Shown: positions 56,778-64,000 of the stretch, in pieces
How positions within the stretch are numbered: position 1 is the first letter of the stretch
Layout: the number at the start of each line of letters is the position of its first letter
Notes under the pieces: model-generated
What the model saw: only the letters and a program-made list of their open reading frames with translations
Told to the model about the DNA's origin: nothing
Database searches by the model: none
Program-made: the position numbers and the translations under genes
Source of the DNA: Enterococcus asini ATCC 700915
GTDB taxonomy: Bacteria > Bacillota > Bacilli > Lactobacillales > Enterococcaceae
Direction of reading: 5' to 3'
DNA: 64,000 nt
Assembly: GCF_000407365.1 (NCBI RefSeq)
Contig: NZ_ASVU01000001.1
Coordinates: 1,211,501-1,275,500, forward strand

Positions 56778-58951
56778 GTACCCAACCCACCAAACGGTAT
56801 TTTCACCGGGATTTGAGCTGGTTGTTGTTCAATCGCCGAGTGATTCAAGAAGCCCAAGAGACAGACACGCCTCTTTTGGAGCGATTGCGTTTTTTAGCCA
56901 TTGCCGCTAATAATTTGGATGAATTTTACATGGTACGAGTGCCTCGCCTGCAATCTCGGGCGCGCTTGGGGCTGGGGGCATCCCCAAAATTCAGCGTCAC
57001 AGCCAAAAAGCAAGAAAAGCCCAAAGTCAGTGAGCCAGATAGGGGAAAAGAAGCCCCCCGAGAAGCACCTGCCGATCAAAGTCCCCAAGAATTATTAGAG
57101 GAGCTTAGGCAGCGCAATCGAGTGAACCTTCAGTTACAATACCAGCTGTTTGAAGAATTACGGGAAACGTTGGCCAAACGCCAGTATCTTTTGAAAACAT
57201 TCAATCAACTAACGGTGCGGGAAGCCAAAAAGATGAGCCAACTTTTTAAAGAGACGATTTTTCCGACTTTGGCGCCGGTGGGAGTGGACGCCTACCATGC
57301 GTTTCCCCGGTTGCTGGAAAAAGCCTTGCATCTTTGGGTGGAGCTAGAAGACGAGTTTGGAGAGCGCCGGGAAGCCATTTTGCCCATTTCTCTAGGCTTG
57401 CCTCGCTTGTTGAAACTCTCTGCTCGACGTTTTTTGTTGATGGAAGAAGTCATCGCCCACTATCTTCACAAGGTTTTTGTAGGGCATAAAATCAAAGAGG
57501 TCTTTGTGTTTCGCATTACCTATGATCGGGATTTGGCCTTTCAAGAAGATCCGGAAGAAGACCTCTCTTTACAAATGAGTGAATACTTGGAGCTAAGAAA
57601 AGAAGGCCGTCCCTCACGCTTGGAAGTAGGACCGGTGGGAGCTGAGCCCTTGTCAGAAAAATCTGCAGAGCAGTTACGGGAAATCTTAGGCTTGGAATCT
57701 GGGGATGTCTATCGCTTTAATGGCCCTTTGGATTTGCGCTTTTTGTTTTCTTGGGTAGAAGAATTGGCACCAAAGAACCCCCAAGATTTGTATCCAAAAT
57801 TTCAGCCTTTGTATGAGACTCGCTGGCAGTCCCGGCACATTTTGAATACCTTGGATCACGAGGATCTCTTGTTGCACCACCCCTATGATTCCTTTGCCGG
57901 GGTCTTGGCCTTCTTAAAAGCGGCGGTTAAAGATCCCACCACCGTGGCGATTAAGCAGACTTTGTATCGCTTGGCAGCAGACTCGGAAGTGGTGGCCCTA
58001 CTGAAAAAAGCCGCCAAAAAAGGCATCCAAGTCACCGTCTTGGTGGAAATCAAAGCCCGCTTTGACGAGGCCAATAACCTTCACTGGGTCACGGAGTTGG
58101 AAGAAGCCGGCTGTTTTGTCAGCTACGGTTTTCCCAATATGAAAACCCACAGCAAAGCCATTTTAGTGGTGCAAAACAAAGGCGGGGAAATCAAACGCTA
58201 CGCCCAGTTTGGCACGGGAAATTACAACGAAAAGAACAGTCAGATCTACACGGACTTGAGCTTTTTCACTTCCCGGGAAGAGTACGTCAGCGATCTGACG
58301 GACTTTTTCAACTACTTAACCGGCTACCGCAATCGTCCCACTTACCAAAAAATCACCACTTCGCCGGATAATTTGCGGGAACTCTTTTTGACCCAGACAG
58401 AAGAGGTCATGGCCTTTAGCCGTGCTGGGGGAGAGGGCAAGATTTTTGCCAAGGTCAATGGATTAACGGACAAAGCAATCATCGACAAATTGTATGAAGC
58501 CAGTAATGCCGGGGTGACGATTCAACTGGTAGTGCGAGGGGCTTGTTGTCTAGTACCCGGGATACCGGGGCAAAGCGAGCATATCCAAGTGAAAAGCATT
58601 GTGGGTCGCTTTTTGGAACACAGTCGGATTTACGCTTTTACCACCAATACAGGGACGAGTACGTGGCTTTCTTCGGCGGATTTGATGACTCGCAATCTCA
58701 GTTCCCGGGTGGAAATCGCCGTGCCAATGACAGATACTAGCGTGGAAGCGGCAATGACTCATTTGATGGAAGTCTACGAAAGCGACCGGGCCAAGGCGTA
58801 CTTTTTGGACGCTCAGGAAAACTATCGTCGCCAGGAAACGAATGGCATCTCCGCTCAAAAGGTCTTTACCACCGAAGCCTTGCGGAAAACTACGAATTTG
58901 GTAGCTCGCAGACAATTGTTGCTAGATCAATTGCGCAGGGCACCTCAATAA
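56774..58951 (+). CDS. ppk: Polyphosphate kinase 1
   Basis: 725 residues, standard family length with a small addition. It polymerises phosphate from ATP into polyphosphate at the membrane. Features: YFHRDLSWLLFNRRVIQEAQ at the N-terminus, LEDEFGERREAILPISL, TLYRLAADSEVVALLKKAAK, the autophosphorylated His in FPNMKTHSKAILVV (about 460) and FGTGNYNEKNSQIYTDLSFF. Residues about 75-115 form a Lys/Pro/Glu-rich insert (KKQEKPKVSEPDRGKEAPRE). ATG overlaps ppx (ATGA), so synthesis and breakdown enzymes are coupled. Confidence 0.95.
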   Translation: MSTQPTKRYFHRDLSWLLFNRRVIQEAQETDTPLLERLRFLAIAANNLDEFYMVRVPRLQSRARLGLGASPKFSVTAKKQEKPKVSEPDRGKEAPREAPADQSPQELLEELRQRNRVNLQLQYQLFEELRETLAKRQYLLKTFNQLTVREAKKMSQLFKETIFPTLAPVGVDAYHAFPRLLEKALHLWVELEDEFGERREAILPISLGLPRLLKLSARRFLLMEEVIAHYLHKVFVGHKIKEVFVFRITYDRDLAFQEDPEEDLSLQMSEYLELRKEGRPSRLEVGPVGAEPLSEKSAEQLREILGLESGDVYRFNGPLDLRFLFSWVEELAPKNPQDLYPKFQPLYETRWQSRHILNTLDHEDLLLHHPYDSFAGVLAFLKAAVKDPTTVAIKQTLYRLAADSEVVALLKKAAKKGIQVTVLVEIKARFDEANNLHWVTELEEAGCFVSYGFPNMKTHSKAILVVQNKGGEIKRYAQFGTGNYNEKNSQIYTDLSFFTSREEYVSDLTDFFNYLTGYRNRPTYQKITTSPDNLRELFLTQTEEVMAFSRAGGEGKIFAKVNGLTDKAIIDKLYEASNAGVTIQLVVRGACCLVPGIPGQSEHIQVKSIVGRFLEHSRIYAFTTNTGTSTWLSSADLMTRNLSSRVEIAVPMTDTSVEAAMTHLMEVYESDRAKAYFLDAQENYRRQETNGISAQKVFTTEALRKTTNLVARRQLLLDQLRRAPQ

Positions 58952-58966
58952 ACACGAAAAAAAGGA

Positions 58967-59014
58967 CACTTGAGAAACAAGGCAGCTTCGAGTCTTGTTT
59001 CTCAAGTGTTTTTT
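58967..59014. terminator. Bidirectional terminator
   Basis: A perfect 15-base stem, CACTTGAGAAACAAG (58967-58981) / CTTGTTTCTCAAGTG (58994-59008), then T. The stop of the convergent AraC gene lies at its edge. Confidence 0.92.
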
Positions 59015-59966
59015 AGTTCGTAGCAATTTCGGGAGAATAGTGTTGGCGATAGTCATTTGGCGTTTGTCGGTACCATTTTTTAAAGATTTTGTGGAAGTGA
59101 CTGTAACTTTGATACCCTACTTCCAAAGCAATCTCATTTACGGAAAGGTCGGTGTTTTGTAGTAGCAAGCCGGCCTTTTCCATTTTTTTTCCCATGATAA
59201 TTTTGCTGATCTGCTGTCCGGTCTGTTTTTTTACAAAACGGGATAAGTAGCTTTCACTGTAATTGAATTCTTGGGCGAGCTCAGCTAGTGAAACGGTGGC
59301 GTAATGTTTTTCGACAAAATCCAGAAGTTCCATGACCCGATTGTTGACGCCCCAGTAACTGTACTCATTTAAGTCCACCAGTTCCCCTAAGAGTTGCATC
59401 ACTTCACTGGCTAGCAAAAAAGGCATCCCTGCGGATTTGCGGGCATGAGTCGTGAGCATAGTTTGAATCAGCTGAGCCAAGCGCAGACTGCCGTTACTGG
59501 GAAAATAAAGATAATCCAGATCTTCTTTTTCCCGCAAGAAATTGCCTAAAAAAGAGGTGGAACGATAGATGTTCTTGAAGGTGCCAGACTCCATTTCCGT
59601 GGCTTCGATGCCGATATTAAAGACGATTGCTTGGGGGTCCACGACTTTTAAGGAATGACTGCTGGCAAGATTCATGATGCAAATATCACCACTGCCCATG
59701 TAAAAGGTGCTCTTTTTGGTGCAGTTTTCCACCAAGCCATTTAGCACACAGACGATTTCGTAAAAGCTATGACTGTGGAAAGGGGCATCTTGGCTCATTC
59801 GGTGGCCGATAAAAAAGACGGGGTGATCCTTGGCAAGGTCCACGGCTTTTAATTGCTTGTCCAAAGAGATTTTGCCGTCTTGCCAGATACGATCGTATTC
59901 TTTCAATTCGGGCACGAAATCATCAATCAAGACCTCTTCATAATTTTGAAATAAAAAAGGTTTCAT
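59013..59966 (-). CDS. AraC-family regulator of rhamnosidase locus
   Basis: 317 residues. N-terminal cupin-like half with SQDAPFHSHSFYEIVCVLNG (His-x-His metal or ligand pocket) and YMGSGDICIMNLASSHSLKV. C-terminal two-part helix-turn-helix: VSLAELAQEFNYSESYLSRF and LSVNEIALEVGYQSYSHFHK, ending KWYRQTPNDYRQHY. ATG 59966 follows TAGGAGG by six bases. Divergent from the GH78 gene over 171 bases, so it probably activates it in response to rhamnose or a rhamnoside. The inducer is inferred. Confidence 0.92.
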   Translation of the reverse strand: MKPFLFQNYEEVLIDDFVPELKEYDRIWQDGKISLDKQLKAVDLAKDHPVFFIGHRMSQDAPFHSHSFYEIVCVLNGLVENCTKKSTFYMGSGDICIMNLASSHSLKVVDPQAIVFNIGIEATEMESGTFKNIYRSTSFLGNFLREKEDLDYLYFPSNGSLRLAQLIQTMLTTHARKSAGMPFLLASEVMQLLGELVDLNEYSYWGVNNRVMELLDFVEKHYATVSLAELAQEFNYSESYLSRFVKKQTGQQISKIIMGKKMEKAGLLLQNTDLSVNEIALEVGYQSYSHFHKIFKKWYRQTPNDYRQHYSPEIATN

Positions 59967-60075
59967 TTTAATTCCTCCTAAGTCAAAAAAACGCATATTT
60001 GTGACAGAAAGGCGCGTTGTTAGCGCATTCATTCGCTGATATAGTGAGTGTTGTAAATGATTGGTTGGTGTTGTG

Positions 60076-60094
60076 TGATTATTTGAATAAATCA
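60076..60094. promoter_or_regulatory. Imperfect palindrome, possible AraC operator
   Basis: TGATTATTTGAATAAATCA, largely self-complementary, lies 44 bases before the GH78 start in the divergent AraC/GH78 region. It may be the regulator's site. This is only positional evidence. Confidence 0.4.
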
Positions 60095-60137
60095 TAGCAA
60101 GATTTTGAACAGGCGACAAGTATTGGAGGAAACTAGG

Positions 60138-62501
60138 ATGAGTAAAATTTGGCAAGGCAAATGGATCGAGCCGCAGCAAGAAGCGACCCACAAAGAACCT
60201 ATGTTTACGCTAGAGGAGATGTTTTCTGGTAAAACGGCGCCTCAAGCTCCAGTAGAGGAACGCTTGCTACCCGTTCAGTTTTTAAAACGGGTCTTTGAAA
60301 GCGCTCCAGGTAAAAAGGTAGAAAAAGCCCAGTTGACCATGACTGCCCATGGGATTTATCAAGTAAAGCTCAATGGTCAGCAGATTACGGAGGCATTATT
60401 TACGCCGGATTACACCAGTTATGAACATTTTTTACAGTATCAGACTTACGATGTAACCGACTATCTAGCCGAAAAAAATGTGTGGACGGTGCTTGTGGCG
60501 GATGGCTGGTATGCCGGTCGCGTCAGTGTGAATGGTGGGAGTGCCCAGTTTGGCGATCGCTTAGGGATTTTAGGGGAGTTGGTGATTACTTATCAAGATG
60601 GTAGCAAAACCGTGATCCCGACTGATGAGCACTTTGGTAGTAAAACCGCTGAGTTTCGCTACAGTGACATTTTCATCGGGGAAAAGCAAGATTTGCGTTT
60701 GAAAGATGAGGATTGGGAAACTAGTTTCACTACAGCAGATCTGACCCCGGTGGAAGTCGTAACCTATCCCATGAACAACTTAGCCCCTCAGAGTGGACCT
60801 TACGTGAAACGAATGGCGGAAATTCAGCCTGTAGCAATTTGGCAGCAAGGGGATGCTTGGATCGTGGACTTAGGGCAGGTGATTGCCGGGCGCTTGCGAT
60901 TAGACGTCTTTTTAGCAACTGATCAGCAGATTACATTGGAACACAGTGAAGTCCTCAATGAAGAGGGCCAGTTTTTCCACAATATCGTTGGTCGCAATAA
61001 GGATCAAAGAGATATCTTCATCGGTCGGGGACGGCGAGAAGTGTTGGAACCACAGTTTACCTTCCACGGATTCCGTTATGTGCAGATTACCGGACTGACG
61101 GAACCTTTGGAAAAAGATCAGGTAACGGGGATTGTCCTGTATTCGGATCTAAAGAAGACGGGGTATCTGACGACAGACAATGCCAAGGTCAATCAACTAC
61201 TGGCAAATATCGAGTGGAGTCAAAAAGGCAATTTGCTCTCGATTCCGACTGACTGTCCTCAACGAGAACGGGTTGGTTGGACCGGGGATATGCAGGTCTT
61301 TGCGCCCACGGCTAGTTTCTTTATGGACGTATCACAATTCATAACTCGTTGGTTGACTAATGTGCGCCTAGAACAGTTGCCAAATGGTGAGGTGATTGAC
61401 TATTCTCCGGCACCAAGTGATTACTTCAATTCGCCTTCTTTAACAGGAACCAATTCTTCAGCTGGTTGGGGCGATGCTATCGTCATGGTGCCGTGGTTGT
61501 TGTACCAACGTTATGGGCAAACAGCCGTTTTGGAAGAAAACTATCAAGCAATGGTGAAATGGCATGAATTTAGTAAGACGAGTGCGGCAGGTGAGAAAAC
61601 CGGTGCGGCCCGCTACTTGTGGGATACGAAATTCCATTTTGGCGACTGGATGTTTCCAAGCTTCATGATGGGGCCCGATTTTAAAGGTCCCATTGCAACT
61701 TCGGATGAAACCAAAGAGATTTTCGGTACGGCCTTTTTAGCTCATTCCAGTCAATTACTCGGGGAGATTGCTACCGTTTTAGGACGAGTTGATGAAGCAC
61801 AAGGATACTTTGCTTACGCCCAAGAGGTAAAAAAAGCTTTCGAGGAAGCCTATTTCAAAGAGGGGCGATTGATTCGGGATTATCAAGGTTGCTACGTGAT
61901 CGCGTTAGCCTTTGAGATGTTAAGCATGGAGAATCAACCAAAAGCTTTGACCCGGCTGGTGACATTGATCAAAGACAACGGCTATCGTTTGGACACTGGA
62001 TTCTTATCTGTGCCGTATCTGCTCGATGTGCTCGTGAATTACGGGGAAAGTGAAACTGCTCGCCGGGTCTTCTTACAAGAAGAATGTCCATCTTGGCTCT
62101 ATGAAGTGAACCAAGGAGCGACGACGATTTGGGAGTCATGGGCAGGCATTCAGCCAGATGGTACCGTGGGGAATTTCTCTTTTAATCATTATGCTTTCGG
62201 TTGCGTTGGGGACTGGATCGTTCGCCAAATCGCTGGTTTGACGACGAGAACACCGGGCTTTGAAACCTTCTATATCCAACCTAATTTGCAATTAGGTATT
62301 CAAGAATTTGACTTACGTTACGAGTCAGCTTATGGCCCGATCGAGATCCAAGTTCAGAAGCGCGAGCTGCACCTTAACGTACCTGAAAACACGCAAGCCT
62401 ATATCAATCTGACACCGGCTACACCGGAAACGGAGTTCGTCGTCCCTGCTGGTAGTTACTGTTTCCCATTGAAGCAAGAGGTTCAATTAGTCAATGTTTA
62501 G
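60138..62501 (+). CDS. GH78 alpha-L-rhamnosidase
   Basis: 787 residues, cytoplasmic (no signal peptide). N-terminal beta domains (QLTMTAHGIYQVKLNGQQIT, TVLVADGWYAGRVSVNGGSA) and an (alpha/alpha)6 catalytic barrel with IPTDCPQRERVGWTGDMQVF (about 373-392; DCPQRER and general-acid Asp/Glu) and later GATTIWESWAG (second Glu). It removes terminal alpha-L-rhamnose from plant glycosides or rhamnogalacturonan pieces. ATG 60138 follows GGAGG. The next gene is an MFS carrier. The AraC regulator is divergent. Confidence 0.94.
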   Translation: MSKIWQGKWIEPQQEATHKEPMFTLEEMFSGKTAPQAPVEERLLPVQFLKRVFESAPGKKVEKAQLTMTAHGIYQVKLNGQQITEALFTPDYTSYEHFLQYQTYDVTDYLAEKNVWTVLVADGWYAGRVSVNGGSAQFGDRLGILGELVITYQDGSKTVIPTDEHFGSKTAEFRYSDIFIGEKQDLRLKDEDWETSFTTADLTPVEVVTYPMNNLAPQSGPYVKRMAEIQPVAIWQQGDAWIVDLGQVIAGRLRLDVFLATDQQITLEHSEVLNEEGQFFHNIVGRNKDQRDIFIGRGRREVLEPQFTFHGFRYVQITGLTEPLEKDQVTGIVLYSDLKKTGYLTTDNAKVNQLLANIEWSQKGNLLSIPTDCPQRERVGWTGDMQVFAPTASFFMDVSQFITRWLTNVRLEQLPNGEVIDYSPAPSDYFNSPSLTGTNSSAGWGDAIVMVPWLLYQRYGQTAVLEENYQAMVKWHEFSKTSAAGEKTGAARYLWDTKFHFGDWMFPSFMMGPDFKGPIATSDETKEIFGTAFLAHSSQLLGEIATVLGRVDEAQGYFAYAQEVKKAFEEAYFKEGRLIRDYQGCYVIALAFEMLSMENQPKALTRLVTLIKDNGYRLDTGFLSVPYLLDVLVNYGESETARRVFLQEECPSWLYEVNQGATTIWESWAGIQPDGTVGNFSFNHYAFGCVGDWIVRQIAGLTTRTPGFETFYIQPNLQLGIQEFDLRYESAYGPIEIQVQKRELHLNVPENTQAYINLTPATPETEFVVPAGSYCFPLKQEVQLVNV

Positions 62502-62547
62502 CATTTACTTGTTACACAGGAATTGAAAACAGAAAGGAACGAAAAAA

Positions 62548-63771
62548 ATGAAAAATGCAAAAATCAAACTAGGAATTTTAAGCATGTCACTTTTAACCAT
62601 GAGCGCATTGGTCATCACCAGCGCTTTTGGTGCAATCATGGAGACTTTCCCTGAGGAGCCGGTTTCCAAAATTCAAATGATCGGCACGGTTCCAAGCCTA
62701 GGTGCGTTACTCATCACTTTGGTAGTGGGCGTTTTAGCGATGAAAGTACCGAAGAAAGCCTTGGCCTTGTTAGGAATTGCCGGAGTCGGCCTAGGTGGCT
62801 TGCTACCCATCGTTTTTCACTCCAGTGTGAATGTCTTACTCGTTTGTGCTTTGTTAATGGGATTAGGCCTAGGTTTTATTAATACGGTCAGCCCGATGTT
62901 ATTGTCCATGTACTTTGAAGGTGAGGAACGGGCTTCATTGATGGGAGCGGGGACGGCCATTAATTCCCTAGGTTCCATGGTGATGATGCTCGTTGGCGGG
63001 ATGCTAGGAGCTAAAGTCTGGTCCAACACGTACTATGTTTTCTTGATTACGATTCTGATTTTCTTCGTAGTAATGCTTTGCTTGCCCCTGGACAAAGTAG
63101 CTCCTGTTCAACAAACTGGTAAGCCAAAGCAGTCTGCCAGTGAAGCAATTCGTGAAATGAACAAATATGTGTATTTAGTAGCCTTTTTAGCTTTCGTGAT
63201 TTCATTCTTATACACTATTTTCCCAAGTAATCTTTCTATCCTTGTAGCTAGTAAAAACTTCGGCGGAACCGCAATTACAGGGCTGGTTAATGCCTTAGGT
63301 ACCGTTGGGGGATTGATTGCCGGATTCACAATTAGTAAGATCAATCGCGTGTTAAAGGATAAATCACTGGCAATCGGCTTTGTATTAATGGCTTGCTCTT
63401 TCTTACTTGTCTGGTATGCACCAAATGTAGCCGTAATGGTTGTTGGCGCAGCGCTATCCGGTGTTGCGATGGCGATGATTTTCTCCACGATTCCATTTTA
63501 TGTATCGATCATCTCCAAGCCGTTCCAAATCGCCGTGGCCATGTCCATCTTCCAATTCCTTAATTCGCTTGGGGGGATTGTTTCGCCAATTCTTTTGGCC
63601 CAATTCGGTATCGAATCAGGAGCAAATGCGATTTTATTTGGGGGAGTTTGCTGCTTAGTCGTAGGGGGTGTGTTGTTCGTGACGAACTTTGGTAAGAAGG
63701 CACTGGCGAATCGCTATGATGCTAGCCAAGAGACGGTTGCTGTCGCACCAGAAACAGAAGTAGCGAACTAA
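62548..63771 (+). CDS. MFS transporter, rhamnoside locus
   Basis: 407 residues, twelve membrane helices. ILSMSLLTMSALVITSAFGA in helix 1, the loop KVPKKALALLGIAGVGLGGL and LMGLGLGFINTVSPMLLSMY in helix 4 are typical of the MFS. It starts behind AAAGGAAC and lies 46 bases after GH78 with no terminator between, so both share a transcript. Import of rhamnosides or rhamnose is the likely job. It is followed by a terminator. Confidence 0.87.
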   Translation: MKNAKIKLGILSMSLLTMSALVITSAFGAIMETFPEEPVSKIQMIGTVPSLGALLITLVVGVLAMKVPKKALALLGIAGVGLGGLLPIVFHSSVNVLLVCALLMGLGLGFINTVSPMLLSMYFEGEERASLMGAGTAINSLGSMVMMLVGGMLGAKVWSNTYYVFLITILIFFVVMLCLPLDKVAPVQQTGKPKQSASEAIREMNKYVYLVAFLAFVISFLYTIFPSNLSILVASKNFGGTAITGLVNALGTVGGLIAGFTISKINRVLKDKSLAIGFVLMACSFLLVWYAPNVAVMVVGAALSGVAMAMIFSTIPFYVSIISKPFQIAVAMSIFQFLNSLGGIVSPILLAQFGIESGANAILFGGVCCLVVGGVLFVTNFGKKALANRYDASQETVAVAPETEVAN

Positions 63772-63780
63772 ACAAAAAAA

Positions 63781-63834
63781 GAACCTCTCCTAGAGGCTCA
63801 GCTAGTGAGCATTTAGGAGCCGGTTCGTTTTTTT
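63781..63834. terminator. Terminator between MFS and convergent gene
   Basis: GAACC with GGTTC and CTCCTA with TAGGAG enclose a GCTCAGCTAGTGAGC hairpin. It is followed by seven T. The stop of the convergent minus-strand gene lies inside it. Confidence 0.8.
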
Positions 63835-64000
63835 GTTTTTTGATGATAGCGTCGGCGGAAAAGAGACATGTCGACGATTTTGTCTTCGTTTGCTTTTGAA
63901 TGAGCCTTTTTAGCCGTAGGGACAGGGAGTAAAGTGTCCTTAGCCGTCATTTTGTTGGCGGCTTTTTTGGCTTTTTCTTCTTTAATCAAGGCTTTGAAAT
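63813..64000 (-). CDS. Unknown protein, C-terminal part (runs off window)
   Basis: The last 62 codons of a gene on the minus strand, entering from the right edge and ending at TAA (63815-63813). The visible tail is very rich in Lys and Ala (KEEKAKKAANKMTAKDTL, then DMSLFRRRYHQKTKKRTGS). It is basic and probably flexible, such as a nucleic-acid- or membrane-facing tail. Too little is visible for an identification. The frame is convincing because it stays open over the whole stretch and its stop lies in a shared terminator. Confidence 0.6.
   Translation of the reverse strand, partial: FKALIKEEKAKKAANKMTAKDTLLPVPTAKKAHSKANEDKIVDMSLFRRRYHQKTKKRTGS

Noticed and set aside
1-64000. CRISPR arrays, tRNA or rRNA genes, phage or plasmid origins
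   Set aside because: I looked for regular short repeats with spacers, cloverleaf sequences, rRNA motifs and iteron clusters. None was convincing.

Overview
The window looks like a chromosomal piece of a low-to-moderate GC lactic acid bacterium, most likely Enterococcus or a close relative in the Enterococcaceae. This rests on: a mevalonate pathway pair (mvaD-mvk); a Lactobacillus-type deoxyadenosine kinase; strong AGGAGG ribosome binding sites; CcpA (cre), Fur, GntR and T-box control; IS1380, IS3, IS256 and IS200 elements; and an Ers/PrfA-like regulator with its box. The species cannot be fixed from the sequence alone. leuABCD and a cobalamin-dependent methionine synthase would both be unusual for an Enterococcus.

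Layout. 1-2500: isoprenoid genes and a deoxynucleoside kinase. 2500-7045: an AT-rich islet with a small membrane peptide plus a DUF4230-like protein, an IS1380 element, an IS3 element and the remnant of an IS256 element. The IS1380 copy appears to have split the promoter of the two small genes. 7046-9884: a GNAT, a CorA-type transporter, a pentapeptide-repeat protein and an unknown protein. 9885-14763: leuABCD behind a leader peptide ending in four Leu codons and an attenuator. 14808-16909: a GNAT, then infC-rpmI-rplT with an L20-type leader. 17001-19925: an MDR oxidoreductase, an IS200 element, an MGMT-like gene broken by one stop codon, and an unknown protein. 20073-24462: GntR regulator with paired operators, a PTS IIC, an esterase and a GH1 glycosidase. 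24516-25367: a cobalamin riboswitch in front of a DUF4430 lipoprotein. 26144-29837: a Fur-controlled ferric-siderophore ABC transporter.

30083-37730: a plant-polysaccharide locus (GPH symporter, GH28, AraC, GH42, GH35), followed by an MFS gene. 39029-43767: an ECF S component with a structured leader, then metF, a free MetH reactivation domain and a short metH. 44114-46436: a Crp/Fnr regulator with an Ers-box, divergent from an MFS transporter and a 58-residue coiled-coil protein. 46582-47992: a T-box and DAHP synthase. 48098-53786: ROK kinase, TDT transporter, YeiH-type exporter, UspA-like protein and YfcC transporter. 53870-58951: an unknown protein and ppx-ppk. 59013-63771: AraC regulator, GH78 rhamnosidase and MFS transporter. 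The window ends inside a gene on the minus strand.

Two themes connect distant parts. Cobalamin: the riboswitch-controlled DUF4430 lipoprotein, the ECF S component and the B12-dependent MetH with its separate reactivation protein could form one uptake-and-use set. Pectin side chains: GH28, GH42, GH35 and GH78 with their transporters fit cytoplasmic breakdown of imported rhamnogalacturonan or galactan oligosaccharides. The most informative regulatory sequences are the leu attenuator, the B12 riboswitch, the T-box, the IS-split promoter, and two nearly identical covarying hairpins about 19 kb apart.
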